From: Halanaerobiales bacterium
Lineage (GTDB): Bacteria > Bacillota > Halanaerobiia > Halanaerobiales > Halanaerobiaceae
Length of the DNA stretch: 64,000 nt
Assembly (NCBI GenBank): GCA_016278485.1
Contig: JADQBT010000010.1
Coordinates: 124,001-188,000 of the forward strand
Reading direction: 5' to 3'
Part shown: one piece after another, positions 53,637 to 61,959 of the stretch
Numbering within the stretch: position 1 is the first letter of the stretch
Layout: each line of letters starts with the position of its first letter
Notes under the pieces: model-generated
The model's input: only the letters and a program-made list of their open reading frames with translations
The model's database searches: none
What the model was told of the DNA's origin: nothing
Made by a program: the position numbers and the translations under genes

Positions 53637-56000
53637 CTATTCTTTTTCAGTAATTGTTTCTTCCTCAGCATAACTTGTTAATAATTTACTTACTTTCTCA
53701 TGAACTTCTGCGGCAGGTCGACTCATCATTATCTCAACTGCCTGATCAATATTTTCAATCTGATAGAGGTGGAATTTACCTTTTTCAATAGCTTCAACTA
53801 CTTCTTTTTTCAAAATTAAATTATCTAGATTTCGGGTAGGAATAACTACACCCTGATTACCTGTTAAACCGCTTGCCTTACAGACTTGGAAAAATCCCTC
53901 TATTTTTTCATTTACTCCACCGATCGGTTGCACAATACCTTTTTGATTCATGGAACCAGTAATCGCCAGATCCTGTCTAATTGGAAGATCTGCCAGTGAA
54001 GATAACAGAGCAATTAATTCCGCGCAGGTTGCACTATCACCATCTATGCCACCATAGTTTTGTTCAAACGCAAGTGAAGCTGTCAGACTAAGTGGATCAT
54101 CTTGCGCGTATTGGCCACCCAGATAACCAGTCATTATCATTACACCTTTACTATGGATACTTCCACTCATATCGACTTCGCGTTCAATATTAATGACACC
54201 TTCTTTTCCCAGATAAGTCCTAGCCGTAATTCTGCTCGGACTGCCAAAAGAATATTTTCCCGTAGAATAAATAGAAAGTCCATTAATCTGTCCCACTTCT
54301 TTGCCGACCACATCTATCATAATCTGACCTCTAATAATACTTTCTTGCACCTTTTCTTCCAAAAGATTAGATCTTTTTTCTTTTTCAGAGATCGCTTTTA
54401 AGAGATTAGGTAATACTACAATATCTTTACCTTCCATTTCAGCCCAGGTATCTGCTTCATAGATAATCTCAATAATTTCATTAAACCTGGTTGACATTTT
54501 TTGCCGGTCATCAGCCAGACGACTGCTGTAATCTATCATCGCTGCTACTGATCTATTTGTAAAATGTCTGATCCCATCTCGGTTACAAATAGTAGCTATA
54601 AAGGTAGCAAACTTATCTATATTTTGCTGGTTTCTATCCATTTCAGTATCAAAATCCGCCTTAATTTTAAAAAGTTCTTTAAATTCTTCATCAAAATCAT
54701 ATAACAAATAATATAGATAAGGTGTCCCAATTAAAATTATTTTTAGATCTAGTTTAACCGCCTCTGGTCGAAGCGTCATAATCGGAACTCTTCTATACTG
54801 TTCACCAATGTTCTCTACTTCAATATCTTGATTGATCAGCGTCCTTTTTAAAGTCTTCCAGGAAAAAGGATTTCTTAATACATCTTCAGCTTTTAAAATT
54901 AGATAACCACCATTTGCTTTATGAAAAGCCCCACTTCTAATCATTGTAAAATCTGTTGTAATCGTTCCGAACTTGGTTTTTCCCTCAACCTTACCAAATA
55001 AATTATAATAGGTAGGATTCTTTTCGAAAACTACCGGTGCCCCTTTTGTATCTTGATGGTCAATCAGCAAATTGATTTGATACCGAGTAAAAAATTCTTC
55101 TTCATTATCCTGACTAAAAGGAAATGGCATTTGTTGATCATTGTTTTTAGGTAAAAATTCCGCAATGTTTGCGCCAATATCTTTTTGCACAGCTGTTAGA
55201 TACTCAACAATCTCCTGACATTCTTCATATTTTTGTTGCAAATGTTTAATAATTGGTTGAACCACAGAAATACCAATCTTCTTTTCTAAAGAAGAGAGTT
55301 CTTCCTGAGCAGATTCTTTAATTCCTCTAATTTGTTTCATAATCTGATCTAATTTAACCTTAATAGCCTGACTCTGTTCTCTAATCTCTTCTTTTTCTTC
55401 ATCAGACATCTCATGAAAATCTTCTCGAACCAAAGGTTCACCATCTTCATCTATTGGAACTGGTACCAAACCCTGTGGCGTATTCTGTAATGTGAATCCC
55501 TTTTTGTGAATTTCCTCTTCAAATTCTTCCATTAGTTTTGTAGAACGAGGTTGGTAATGGTTCACGATTTCATTTTTTTCCTCTTCATATTCATCACTCT
55601 CAAAAGCACGCGGAATTTCTTCACGTAATTCTTTCATCATCTTTTCCATATCTTTTTTAAAAGAAGAACCAACCCCGGCAGGGACTTCAATTGCATTAGG
55701 CCTTTCCGAATCAGCAAAATTAAAAACATAAATAATATCCGGAGGAGTATCCTTAATAGCTGACTTCTTTGCAGCTAATTGTTCAGCATATGTTGATTTG
55801 CCTGTACCTGATTTACCGGACATAAAAATATTATAGCCTTCTTTTTTTACTCTCAGGCCAAAGTCAAGTGATTGAGCAGCTCTTTGCTGACCTATAATTT
55901 CATCTGTAAAATCTGCAAGCTCAGCTGTTGTTGTAAAGTCAAAATGGGCAGGGTCAAAATTTAACTTTAATTTTTCATTAGAAAGTTCATACTTATCCAT
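53637..56000 (-). CDS. Lon-like ATP-dependent protease (AAA_32 / Lon C-terminal)
   Basis: Cytoplasmic AAA+ protease of about 787 residues. The N-terminal ATPase region has Walker A MSGKSGTGKST with a long charged coiled-coil insertion (about residues 150-300); the AAA core has a FHKANGGYLILKAEDVL region. The C-terminal protease has the Ser-Lys dyad: Ser in GIDGDSATCAE and Lys in GGVNEKIEGF. This differs from classical LonA by lacking the LON substrate domain. ATG 56000 follows GGAGG. It is divergent from rex; any link is only positional. Confidence 0.88.
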   Translation of the reverse strand: MDKYELSNEKLKLNFDPAHFDFTTTAELADFTDEIIGQQRAAQSLDFGLRVKKEGYNIFMSGKSGTGKSTYAEQLAAKKSAIKDTPPDIIYVFNFADSERPNAIEVPAGVGSSFKKDMEKMMKELREEIPRAFESDEYEEEKNEIVNHYQPRSTKLMEEFEEEIHKKGFTLQNTPQGLVPVPIDEDGEPLVREDFHEMSDEEKEEIREQSQAIKVKLDQIMKQIRGIKESAQEELSSLEKKIGISVVQPIIKHLQQKYEECQEIVEYLTAVQKDIGANIAEFLPKNNDQQMPFPFSQDNEEEFFTRYQINLLIDHQDTKGAPVVFEKNPTYYNLFGKVEGKTKFGTITTDFTMIRSGAFHKANGGYLILKAEDVLRNPFSWKTLKRTLINQDIEVENIGEQYRRVPIMTLRPEAVKLDLKIILIGTPYLYYLLYDFDEEFKELFKIKADFDTEMDRNQQNIDKFATFIATICNRDGIRHFTNRSVAAMIDYSSRLADDRQKMSTRFNEIIEIIYEADTWAEMEGKDIVVLPNLLKAISEKEKRSNLLEEKVQESIIRGQIMIDVVGKEVGQINGLSIYSTGKYSFGSPSRITARTYLGKEGVINIEREVDMSGSIHSKGVMIMTGYLGGQYAQDDPLSLTASLAFEQNYGGIDGDSATCAELIALLSSLADLPIRQDLAITGSMNQKGIVQPIGGVNEKIEGFFQVCKASGLTGNQGVVIPTRNLDNLILKKEVVEAIEKGKFHLYQIENIDQAVEIMMSRPAAEVHEKVSKLLTSYAEEETITEKE

Positions 56001-56049
56001 ATCTAAAACCTCCAAAAGATAATAATTTCACAATATTTATTTAAAACCC

Positions 56050-56078
56050 TTGATTATTCTTTCCATATCAATTAAAAT
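56050..56078 (+). promoter_or_regulatory. rex promoter
   Basis: TTGATT (56050-56055), 17-base spacer, TAAAAT (56073-56078). The Rex operator lies immediately downstream. Confidence 0.7.
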
Positions 56079-56091
56079 GAGAGTAAGAAAG

Positions 56092-56111
56092 TTTGTTAAT
56101 CTTTTAACAAA
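56092..56111. promoter_or_regulatory. Rex operator (autoregulation)
   Basis: TTGTTAA-TCTT-TTAACAA (56093-56110), an exact match to the Rex consensus with inverted 7-base arms, extended by one T/A pair. It is located just downstream of the rex -10 box, so Rex should repress its own gene when NADH is low. Confidence 0.93.
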
Positions 56112-56132
56112 TAGATAGGAGGAGGGAAAATC

Positions 56133-56774
56133 ATGAGGAAAACACCTCCTGAAATACCTGACGTAATATTAAATAGGTTACCATTATATTATAAGCATTT
56201 AAAAAAAATAAAGAATAAAAATATCGAATATATATCATCAGAAGAACTAGCTAAACATACAGGTTTTAGTAGCTCTCTGATCCGCAAAGATCTTAATTAT
56301 TTTGGAACATTCGGTAAAAAAAGTTATGGTTATGATGTTTCCTGTCTTTGCCGACAGATTCAACTAATCATGGGAATGCATATCAGTAAAACACTTATTA
56401 TCATTGGAGCAGGAAACATGGGGCAAGCACTAGCTTTTAATTCAGGCCTTAATGAACGTGGTTATAAATTAAAGGCTTTATTTGACGTTAAAGTTGATTT
56501 AATCGGTAAATCAATCAATGGCAGCCCTATCTTATCGACTGAAGAATTAATCCCTTTTATTAAAAAAGAAGATATTGATATAGCTATCCTTACAGTCCCC
56601 AGTGAAGTTGCTCAAGAGATTACTGATATAATTATTAGAGCTAATATAAAAGGAATCTGGGATTTTACTGAAATACCTTTAAAAGTACCGGATCATGTTT
56701 TTTTAGAAGAACAACATATTAATGAAGGTCTCTGTAAATTGTCATATAAATTATTCCAAAATCATCCCTATTAG
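56133..56774 (+). CDS. rex: Redox-sensing transcriptional repressor Rex
   Basis: NADH/NAD+-responsive repressor, 213 residues. The N-terminal winged helix includes SSEELAKHTGFSSSLIRKDL and FGTFGKKSYGYDV; the C-terminal Rossmann domain has IIGAGNMGQALAF. AGGAGGAGGG ribosome site. Autoregulated through the operator above. It ends four bases into the convergent hydantoinase stop (TTAG). It probably controls fermentation and redox genes elsewhere. Confidence 0.95.
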   Translation: MRKTPPEIPDVILNRLPLYYKHLKKIKNKNIEYISSEELAKHTGFSSSLIRKDLNYFGTFGKKSYGYDVSCLCRQIQLIMGMHISKTLIIIGAGNMGQALAFNSGLNERGYKLKALFDVKVDLIGKSINGSPILSTEELIPFIKKEDIDIAILTVPSEVAQEITDIIIRANIKGIWDFTEIPLKVPDHVFLEEQHINEGLCKLSYKLFQNHPY

Positions 56775-58153
56775 ATAAATAGAGATGATCTATTACCTGG
56801 AACAAATTTTCCGTGCCCTTTTTTAACTTCAACGCTACCATCTTGCATAATGACTTCTCCTCGACTCATTGTCATGACTGGGTAACCTGTAACCGTTATT
56901 TCTTGAAAAGGACTATATCCTGCTGCTGAATGGAGATTTTCACCAGTTAATTTGACTTTTTTATCTGCATCAAAGATAACTAGATCTGCATCTGAACCAA
57001 CTGCAACCTTTCCCTTTTGTGGATAAAGGCCAAAAATTCGGGCAGGATTATAAGCTAATAGCCTAACTAATTGAGAATAATCAAATCTTCCCTCATTAAC
57101 ACCGAAATGATGGATTAATGGTAACAGAGTTTCACTACCAGGTAAACCGGGAAAAATTGATAAACAGGATTGAGAGAGAAGTTTTTGCTCAAGACTAAAA
57201 GCACAATGATCAGTAGCGACTACCTGCAATTCCTCTTTACTAATTCCCTGCCACAATATTTCATTATCATATGGTGTCCTTAATGGTGGTGTCATAATAT
57301 ATCTCTGTGGATTTTCAGCTCTTAGTTTTCCTTCATCTAATAGTAAATAATGAGGGGTGGTTTCGCCAAAAATCCGACCACCTTCTTCACGGAGTTTCTT
57401 GATTGCTGCTAGACCATAACTTGAAGAAACATGTGCTATATAAATTGGTAGATCGACTTCCATAGCCGCCCTACCAATCTCTTCTACTGCTAACCCTTCC
57501 GAAATTGCTGGTCTCATGCGTGGATGCATATCAGGCCCCGTTAAACCACGGTCTTGATAGATCTTTTCTAATTCAACAATTAGCGGATCATCTTCTGCAT
57601 GTACGGTAGGTAAAATATTTAATTCTTTTAGCCTGACTAAAGCTTCTTTTAATTTGTTAGCCTCAATCATATACCCTTCACTACGATAAGTAGTAAACAG
57701 TTTAATACTTGCTATCCCTAAATTTTTAATTAGTTCTAATTCCTGATCTACAACCTGATTATAATCTTGTAAAACTTGATGTAAGCTATAGTCTATAACA
57801 ACTTTTCCTGCTGCTTCATTTTGCCGTCTTTTGACTGCTTCGACAAGCTTTCCATCTGTCGGATAATCAACATAATCAATAAAAGTTGTGACTCCACCAC
57901 AGGCTGCCGAGCGAGATCCTGTATAAAAATCGTCAGCTGTAACAGTCCCTCGAGATTGAAGCTGATAATGAGTATGTGCATCTATGATACCTGGTAATAT
58001 ATATTTTCCTTCTACATCTATTGTTTCAAAATCATTACTAGAAAATGTACCTGGTTTTTTAATAGCAGAAATCACACCATCTTCAATTAATATCTCCGCT
58101 GCAAATAGATTCTCTTCTGTAACTACTATACCGCCTTTAATTAATTTTTTCAA
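56771..58153 (-). CDS. Dihydropyrimidinase/D-hydantoinase family amidohydrolase
   Basis: Binuclear Zn amidohydrolase opening cyclic amide rings such as dihydropyrimidines or hydantoins. The 460-residue protein shows the metal-binding DAHTHYQL, the carbamylated Lys in ASIKLFTTYRSEGYM, and late HVSS and DHCAF motifs. The start is TTG at 58153 with AGGAAGG nine bases upstream. No pyrimidine-catabolism partner is adjacent, so the substrate is open. It overlaps rex by four bases at the 3' end. Confidence 0.85.
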   Translation of the reverse strand: MKKLIKGGIVVTEENLFAAEILIEDGVISAIKKPGTFSSNDFETIDVEGKYILPGIIDAHTHYQLQSRGTVTADDFYTGSRSAACGGVTTFIDYVDYPTDGKLVEAVKRRQNEAAGKVVIDYSLHQVLQDYNQVVDQELELIKNLGIASIKLFTTYRSEGYMIEANKLKEALVRLKELNILPTVHAEDDPLIVELEKIYQDRGLTGPDMHPRMRPAISEGLAVEEIGRAAMEVDLPIYIAHVSSSYGLAAIKKLREEGGRIFGETTPHYLLLDEGKLRAENPQRYIMTPPLRTPYDNEILWQGISKEELQVVATDHCAFSLEQKLLSQSCLSIFPGLPGSETLLPLIHHFGVNEGRFDYSQLVRLLAYNPARIFGLYPQKGKVAVGSDADLVIFDADKKVKLTGENLHSAAGYSPFQEITVTGYPVMTMSRGEVIMQDGSVEVKKGHGKFVPGNRSSLFI

Positions 58154-58248
58154 AATAATCAACCTTCCTGGTTTTTTCTAATAATACTACTTTAACTATA
58201 AATTCTGTGAAAATAATGAAAATTCCTCTATTTAATTTTACACAAAAA

Positions 58249-58272
58249 AAAGTCCTTTTTAAAAAGGACTTT
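58249..58272 (-). terminator. Terminator of tupABC
   Basis: Perfect 24-base palindrome (58249-58272) overlapping the tupC stop codon, followed on the minus strand by eight T. The self-complementary centre leaves a minimal loop. Confidence 0.85.
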
Positions 58273-58978
58273 AAATCACATGAAAATTATTAGAATTATA
58301 CTCGCGGGGACAGCCCTGATAAATCAATTTACCCTTATCTAAAGAGTTAATATGATTGGCCAGACGTTTAACTTGTGTTAAATCATGTGTAATCAACAAG
58401 ACAGTCATCTCGTCAGTTACTAATTCCGAAAAATGCTGATTAAAAAAACTAATACTCTCTTTATCTAGACTATTTGTTGGTTCATCAACAAATATGATTT
58501 CTGGTTCAGTAATTAATGCTCTGGCAATAGAAACTTTTTGCTTTTCACCACCTGATATCTGATCATGTCGCTTAGATAATAACTCTGTTATAGCAAGTTT
58601 TTCAGCCATTTGCTTTACTTTATGATGGATAGACTTTTTATTAACTCCTCGTAATCGTAATGGCAGGCCAATATTATAGCTAACTGACCCTTTGTATAGA
58701 TAGGGATTCTGCCATATTACCGAAAACTTTCTTCTTGATTTCAACAAATTATCCCGTTGGTAATCAATTGCCTCTCCTTTATAATAAAGTTCTCCTCTAT
58801 AATCTTTATCAACCAGGCTTAGTATCTGCAAAAATGTTGTTTTCCCACTTCCATTTGGACCAATTAAAAAATTAAAGGCCCCTTTATATAAAGTAAAATT
58901 TTCAATATCTAAAACTTTTTGTTCCCCATAATATTTGACTATATTTCTAGCTTCTAAGATAACATTTTGTTTAGACAC
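58271..58978 (-). CDS. tupC: Tungstate ABC transporter ATP-binding protein
   Basis: ATPase subunit with Walker A GPNGSGKTT, signature ISGGEKQKVSIARAL, Walker B IIFVDEPT and the switch LITHDL. About 235 residues. The GTG at 58978 overlaps the tupB stop by eight bases and has AGGTGA upstream. It belongs with TupB and TupA; molybdate cannot be ruled out as an alternative ion. Confidence 0.88.
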   Translation of the reverse strand: MSKQNVILEARNIVKYYGEQKVLDIENFTLYKGAFNFLIGPNGSGKTTFLQILSLVDKDYRGELYYKGEAIDYQRDNLLKSRRKFSVIWQNPYLYKGSVSYNIGLPLRLRGVNKKSIHHKVKQMAEKLAITELLSKRHDQISGGEKQKVSIARALITEPEIIFVDEPTNSLDKESISFFNQHFSELVTDEMTVLLITHDLTQVKRLANHINSLDKGKLIYQGCPREYNSNNFHVI

Positions 58979-59669
58979 TACTCTCACCTGCCTGTAAGTA
59001 ATAGACACCAAAGTTAACTAAAAAAGCAATTGTCAATAATATTAAGCCCAGGGCCAGGCCAAACCCAAACCGCCCTTTATTGGTTTCCATGGCCATTGCT
59101 GTCGTAATAGTCCTTGTCACACCTCTTATATTTCCACCCAACATCATCGAAACACCAATCTCACCAATCACTCTGCCAAAAGCAGCTATCAAAGCACCTG
59201 AGATACCATAACGAGCCTCAGCTAATAATAACTTGAACTGCTGCAACCTTGTTGCTCCCATTGAAATTGCTGTCTTATACATCTTATCATCAATATCATG
59301 AATTGCGTTTCTACTTAATGCAATAATAATTGGCAAAATCAAAATAATTTGTCCCAAAATTATCCCTCTAATTGAAAATAACATGTCTAATTCACCTAAG
59401 GGACCGCGTCGAGAAATAAGAGAATAAACAAACAACCCTACTACAACAGTAGGCAGACCCAGCAAGGTATTTAAAATTACGTTAATTACTTTTTTCCCAC
59501 CAAAATTATTTCTACTAATAATGATACCCAATAAAATTCCAGGTAGAGCTGCTATTAAAGTAGATGTCACTGATAACCGCAAAGATGTTGTCACAACATC
59601 TAATAGTTCTCTATCTAGATTTATTATTAATTTAAATGCTTCAATTAAAGCTTCCTGCAAATAATTCAC
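58971..59669 (-). CDS. tupB: Tungstate ABC transporter permease
   Basis: Membrane permease, 232 residues, about six helices, with the EAA-type cytoplasmic loop AISMGATRLQQFKLLLAEAR and GRVIGEIGVSMMLGGN. The start is GTG at 59669 preceded by GGAGG. Its neighbours are tupA (33 bases upstream) and tupC (overlap). TupB-type permeases are distinct from ModB. Confidence 0.88.
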   Translation of the reverse strand: MNYLQEALIEAFKLIINLDRELLDVVTTSLRLSVTSTLIAALPGILLGIIISRNNFGGKKVINVILNTLLGLPTVVVGLFVYSLISRRGPLGELDMLFSIRGIILGQIILILPIIIALSRNAIHDIDDKMYKTAISMGATRLQQFKLLLAEARYGISGALIAAFGRVIGEIGVSMMLGGNIRGVTRTITTAMAMETNKGRFGFGLALGLILLTIAFLVNFGVYYLQAGESSV

Positions 59670-59702
59670 CCTGCTGGTCCTCCTTTTAGTTTTGCAATTT
59701 AT

Positions 59703-60530
59703 TTATTTAATATTTTCTGGTAGAATCGCAGATGGATGAAATAATTGTTTCCCATATTTAGTATATTCATTAATTATTTTTTGACCTTGCTGTGAGGTAA
59801 TATATCCTACCAAAGCCATAGCCATTTGGTAATTTAGATGTGAATACATAGCCGGATTAACTGGTATAATCCCATATGGATTAAAAAGGATTTCATCTCC
59901 ACTAACAAGTATCTCAAGCTCGATATCCCCACTATAAGCAAGATAAGTACCTCTATCTGCCATGATATAAGCTTCTTTCTCATTAGCAACATTAATACTG
60001 GCACCCATACCTTGTCCTGTTTCTAGATACCAACTACCTTCTGGCCTAATAGCCGCCTTTGTCCAAATCGACAATTCTTTTTTATTTGTTCCAGAATCAT
60101 CACCACGGGAAATAAATTCACTCTTGCTTTCGGCTATCTTTTTATAAGCAGCAATTGCATCTTTCATCCCAGCTATGTCAGCTGGATCATCTTTTGGTCC
60201 TAAAATTACGAAATCATTAAACATTACATCACGACGATTAACACCATAACCCTCTTCAACAAACTTATCTTCTGCTGGTCTCGCATGGACTAAGATAACA
60301 TCAGCATCACCATTTTGGGCTAAATTGATTGCTTTTCCAGTACCTACTGCCACTACATCTACTCTTACGTCAAATTTTTCTTCAAAAGGTGGCAGTAATT
60401 CTGCTAGAAGGCCAGAATTTTCGGTACTAGTAGTAGTGGCCATCACTAATCTTTCTTCTGCAGCTACTGGTATCACGCTTACCATTAAAAGCAAAGTCAA
60501 AATAAATAATAAAAATAATCCTTTTTTCAT
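59703..60530 (-). CDS. tupA: Tungstate-binding protein
   Basis: Substrate-binding subunit, 275 residues, with an Sec signal peptide (MKKGLFLLFILTLLLMVSV) and the anion-binding ATTTSTENSGL motif of the TupA family. AVGTGKA and SRGDDSGTNKKE are also characteristic. The protein lies behind the riboswitch-terminator region, implying that uptake is shut off when molybdenum or tungsten cofactor is abundant. Tungstate is preferred by family, molybdate is possible. Confidence 0.9.
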   Translation of the reverse strand: MKKGLFLLFILTLLLMVSVIPVAAEERLVMATTTSTENSGLLAELLPPFEEKFDVRVDVVAVGTGKAINLAQNGDADVILVHARPAEDKFVEEGYGVNRRDVMFNDFVILGPKDDPADIAGMKDAIAAYKKIAESKSEFISRGDDSGTNKKELSIWTKAAIRPEGSWYLETGQGMGASINVANEKEAYIMADRGTYLAYSGDIELEILVSGDEILFNPYGIIPVNPAMYSHLNYQMAMALVGYITSQQGQKIINEYTKYGKQLFHPSAILPENIK

Positions 60531-60590
60531 TTTAAATCCTCCATTTTTTTAATTCTTTTCAAGATTTTTTAGTCTCAATTTTTGCACAAA

Positions 60591-60618
60591 AAAACACTTT
60601 CCAGAAAGAAAGTGTTTT
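60591..60618 (-). terminator. Attenuator terminator in the tupA leader
   Basis: Eleven-base-pair stem (60591-60601 / 60608-60618), six-base loop, then seven T on the minus strand, 60 bases before tupA and about 45 bases after the riboswitch candidate. A terminator inside a leader of this kind normally works as the expression platform. Confidence 0.8.
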
Positions 60619-60660
60619 ACATCACAAGATAAATTTAAAAAAATAATTTAAATTTTATCA

Positions 60661-60765
60661 TTGAACACTCCTTTCCACTGGGAGGTAGTTTCGTTTCCTC
60701 TTCTACCCTATCGGCTATTTGTCCATAGATATTACTTCCACAGGACCAACAGCTCGGAGTCATTA
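60661..60765 (-). ncRNA. Moco/Tuco-type riboswitch candidate upstream of tupABC
   Basis: The minus-strand RNA fits the molybdenum/tungsten cofactor motif. An outer stem forms from ACTCC (60756-60760) and GGAGT (60667-60671). Conserved-looking elements are CTCCGAGC at the 5' side and CTACCTCCCAGTGGAAAGGAG at the 3' side, which resembles the E. coli moaA leader tail. Internal pairings GTCC/GGAC and GGTAG/CTACC are visible. It sits before tungstate transporter genes and an attenuator. I cannot distinguish Moco from Tuco (a missing P3 stem would indicate Tuco). Confidence 0.72.
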
Positions 60766-60774
60766 TTTAATTAA

Positions 60775-60800
60775 AAAGCCGGAGTGGAAACTCCGGCTTT
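60775..60800 (-). terminator. Terminator of the 42-aa gene, directly before the riboswitch
   Basis: Ten-base-pair GC-rich stem (60775-60784 / 60791-60800), six-base loop, five T on the minus strand. It ends only about ten bases before the riboswitch begins, leaving no room for a promoter between them. Confidence 0.85.
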
Positions 60801-60809
60801 AAAAATACT

Positions 60810-60938
60810 TTACATTCCACCACTCATATAATAGTTGACTAGTGCTTTACTCTTAATTTTGTCATATCCTTCAACATTAATTTCTTTTCTAGCATTTTTA
60901 ACCTCATTGATTTTGTGCTTGATGAATTCTGTCATCAC
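60810..60938 (-). CDS. Small protein of unknown function, 42 aa
   Basis: Open frame of 42 residues beginning (GTG/ATG) MMTEFIKHKINEVKNAR and ending LVNYYMSGGM; highly charged, no transmembrane segment, no family recognised. The GTG at 60938 follows AAGGGGG by six bases; the ATG at 60935 is the other choice. It has a clear promoter and about 125-base leader upstream and a terminator downstream, so it is a real transcription unit. Function unknown. Confidence 0.6.
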   Translation of the reverse strand: MMTEFIKHKINEVKNARKEINVEGYDKIKSKALVNYYMSGGM

Positions 60939-60969
60939 GGTATTCCCCCTTTAATTAGTTTAGTTTAAA

Positions 60970-61002
60970 GGGAACTTACTCGCTGCACAACTACTCTGTT
61001 CC
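60970..61002 (-). other. Structured leader element upstream of the 42-aa gene
   Basis: Inverted GGAAC/GTTCC pair (60971-60975 and 60998-61002) encloses about 22 bases in the untranslated leader; a second small hairpin ACGA/TCGT lies just 5' of it. It does not match a riboswitch class I know (no T-box TGG-ACCGCG motif). Confidence 0.35.
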
Positions 61003-61063
61003 ATTTTCAGTATTACGAACCAACCTCGTTACTCATTTACTTCTCATTTGTTGATTCAATTAT

Positions 61064-61092
61064 ATTGTACTATAAATAAGACGAAATGACAA
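61064..61092 (-). promoter_or_regulatory. Promoter of the 42-aa gene (and possibly tupABC)
   Basis: Minus strand TTGTCA (61087-61092), 17-base spacer, TACAAT (61064-61069). This is the best upstream promoter for the small gene. No promoter is seen between that gene and the riboswitch. Confidence 0.7.
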
Positions 61093-61131
61093 CAGTTTTT
61101 AGCAATTATTTCAGATAATTTTCTTCAATCT

Positions 61132-61875
61132 TTATTTCCCACAAGCTGCCAGGTAAAAAGCAAATTCTTCTTCCCCATCAACTTTTATTAATTCATCTGC
61201 CAATTGTTGATCATAAGCGGCAATGGCACAGGTGCCTCCATTTACAGCTTCACTCGTAAGATAAAGGTTCTGACCAAGATGTCCTCCATCAATAGCAATC
61301 AATTTATGAGCTACATAATTATACTTCCATTCTGATCGATAAGGTATCGCTGCCCATATAAAAAGTAAGTTTGCTTGACCAACGAATTCTTGTCCCCTGG
61401 TTGCAGCAATCATCTTTTCTTTTAAGCCAGCAGGCTTATCAATCTCAATAAGCGCATGTCTTACTGGTAAATATCGATAAATACCTGAGTCAATACCAGT
61501 TACATTTTGAACTGCTAGATAGGTTTCAAAAGGATGACGCGCACCACCAGAAGGAACATTTCTGCGTACCAGTTTACCTTCTTTCATTCCCTGGGTCGCC
61601 CAGAGCATAAATGACAATTCAGCTTTGGAAAAAGGTTCACCCGAGTATGATCTTTTGCTTTTTCTCTCTTCAATAACTGTAAATAAATCTACTTTACCAA
61701 GACCATTATTTTTAAGTTCAGCAGGAGCTATTAAATTAATGATGTTTTCCGATTCTACTGCTGGTTTGACAGCTTCTGGTCTTTTGATTCCCCGCTCCAT
61801 ATCACTCTCTGCTGTATCTCGTTTTTTCCAAAGATCTGCTTTTAAGAACTCGCGATAATTTTTATATTCATCCAT
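61132..61875 (-). CDS. SagB-type nitroreductase-fold dehydrogenase
   Basis: FMN-dependent oxidoreductase of the SagB/ThcOx group within the nitroreductase superfamily. The 247 residues contain the FMN motif ERKSKRSYSGEPFSKAELS (in part RKSKRSYSG), VPSGGARHPFETYL and IDGGHLGQNLYL. SagB enzymes oxidise azolines in peptide toxins, but the free-standing clostridial form is of unknown use; no cyclodehydratase or precursor gene is nearby. AGGAGG before the ATG. Divergent from the TspO-like gene. Confidence 0.83.
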   Translation of the reverse strand: MDEYKNYREFLKADLWKKRDTAESDMERGIKRPEAVKPAVESENIINLIAPAELKNNGLGKVDLFTVIEERKSKRSYSGEPFSKAELSFMLWATQGMKEGKLVRRNVPSGGARHPFETYLAVQNVTGIDSGIYRYLPVRHALIEIDKPAGLKEKMIAATRGQEFVGQANLLFIWAAIPYRSEWKYNYVAHKLIAIDGGHLGQNLYLTSEAVNGGTCAIAAYDQQLADELIKVDGEEEFAFYLAACGK

Positions 61876-61959
61876 TTATTTTTCCTCCTTTAAATTTTAA
61901 AAAATATTTTAAATTTTACTCATTAAATATTATAATAGTAGTCGAGAGGAGTGTATTAA

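Noticed and set aside
60939-61063. T-box or other known riboswitch upstream of the 42-aa gene
   Set aside because: There are hairpins, but no T-box TGG-ACCGCG-like motif or other signature I know, so I list it only as a structured leader.
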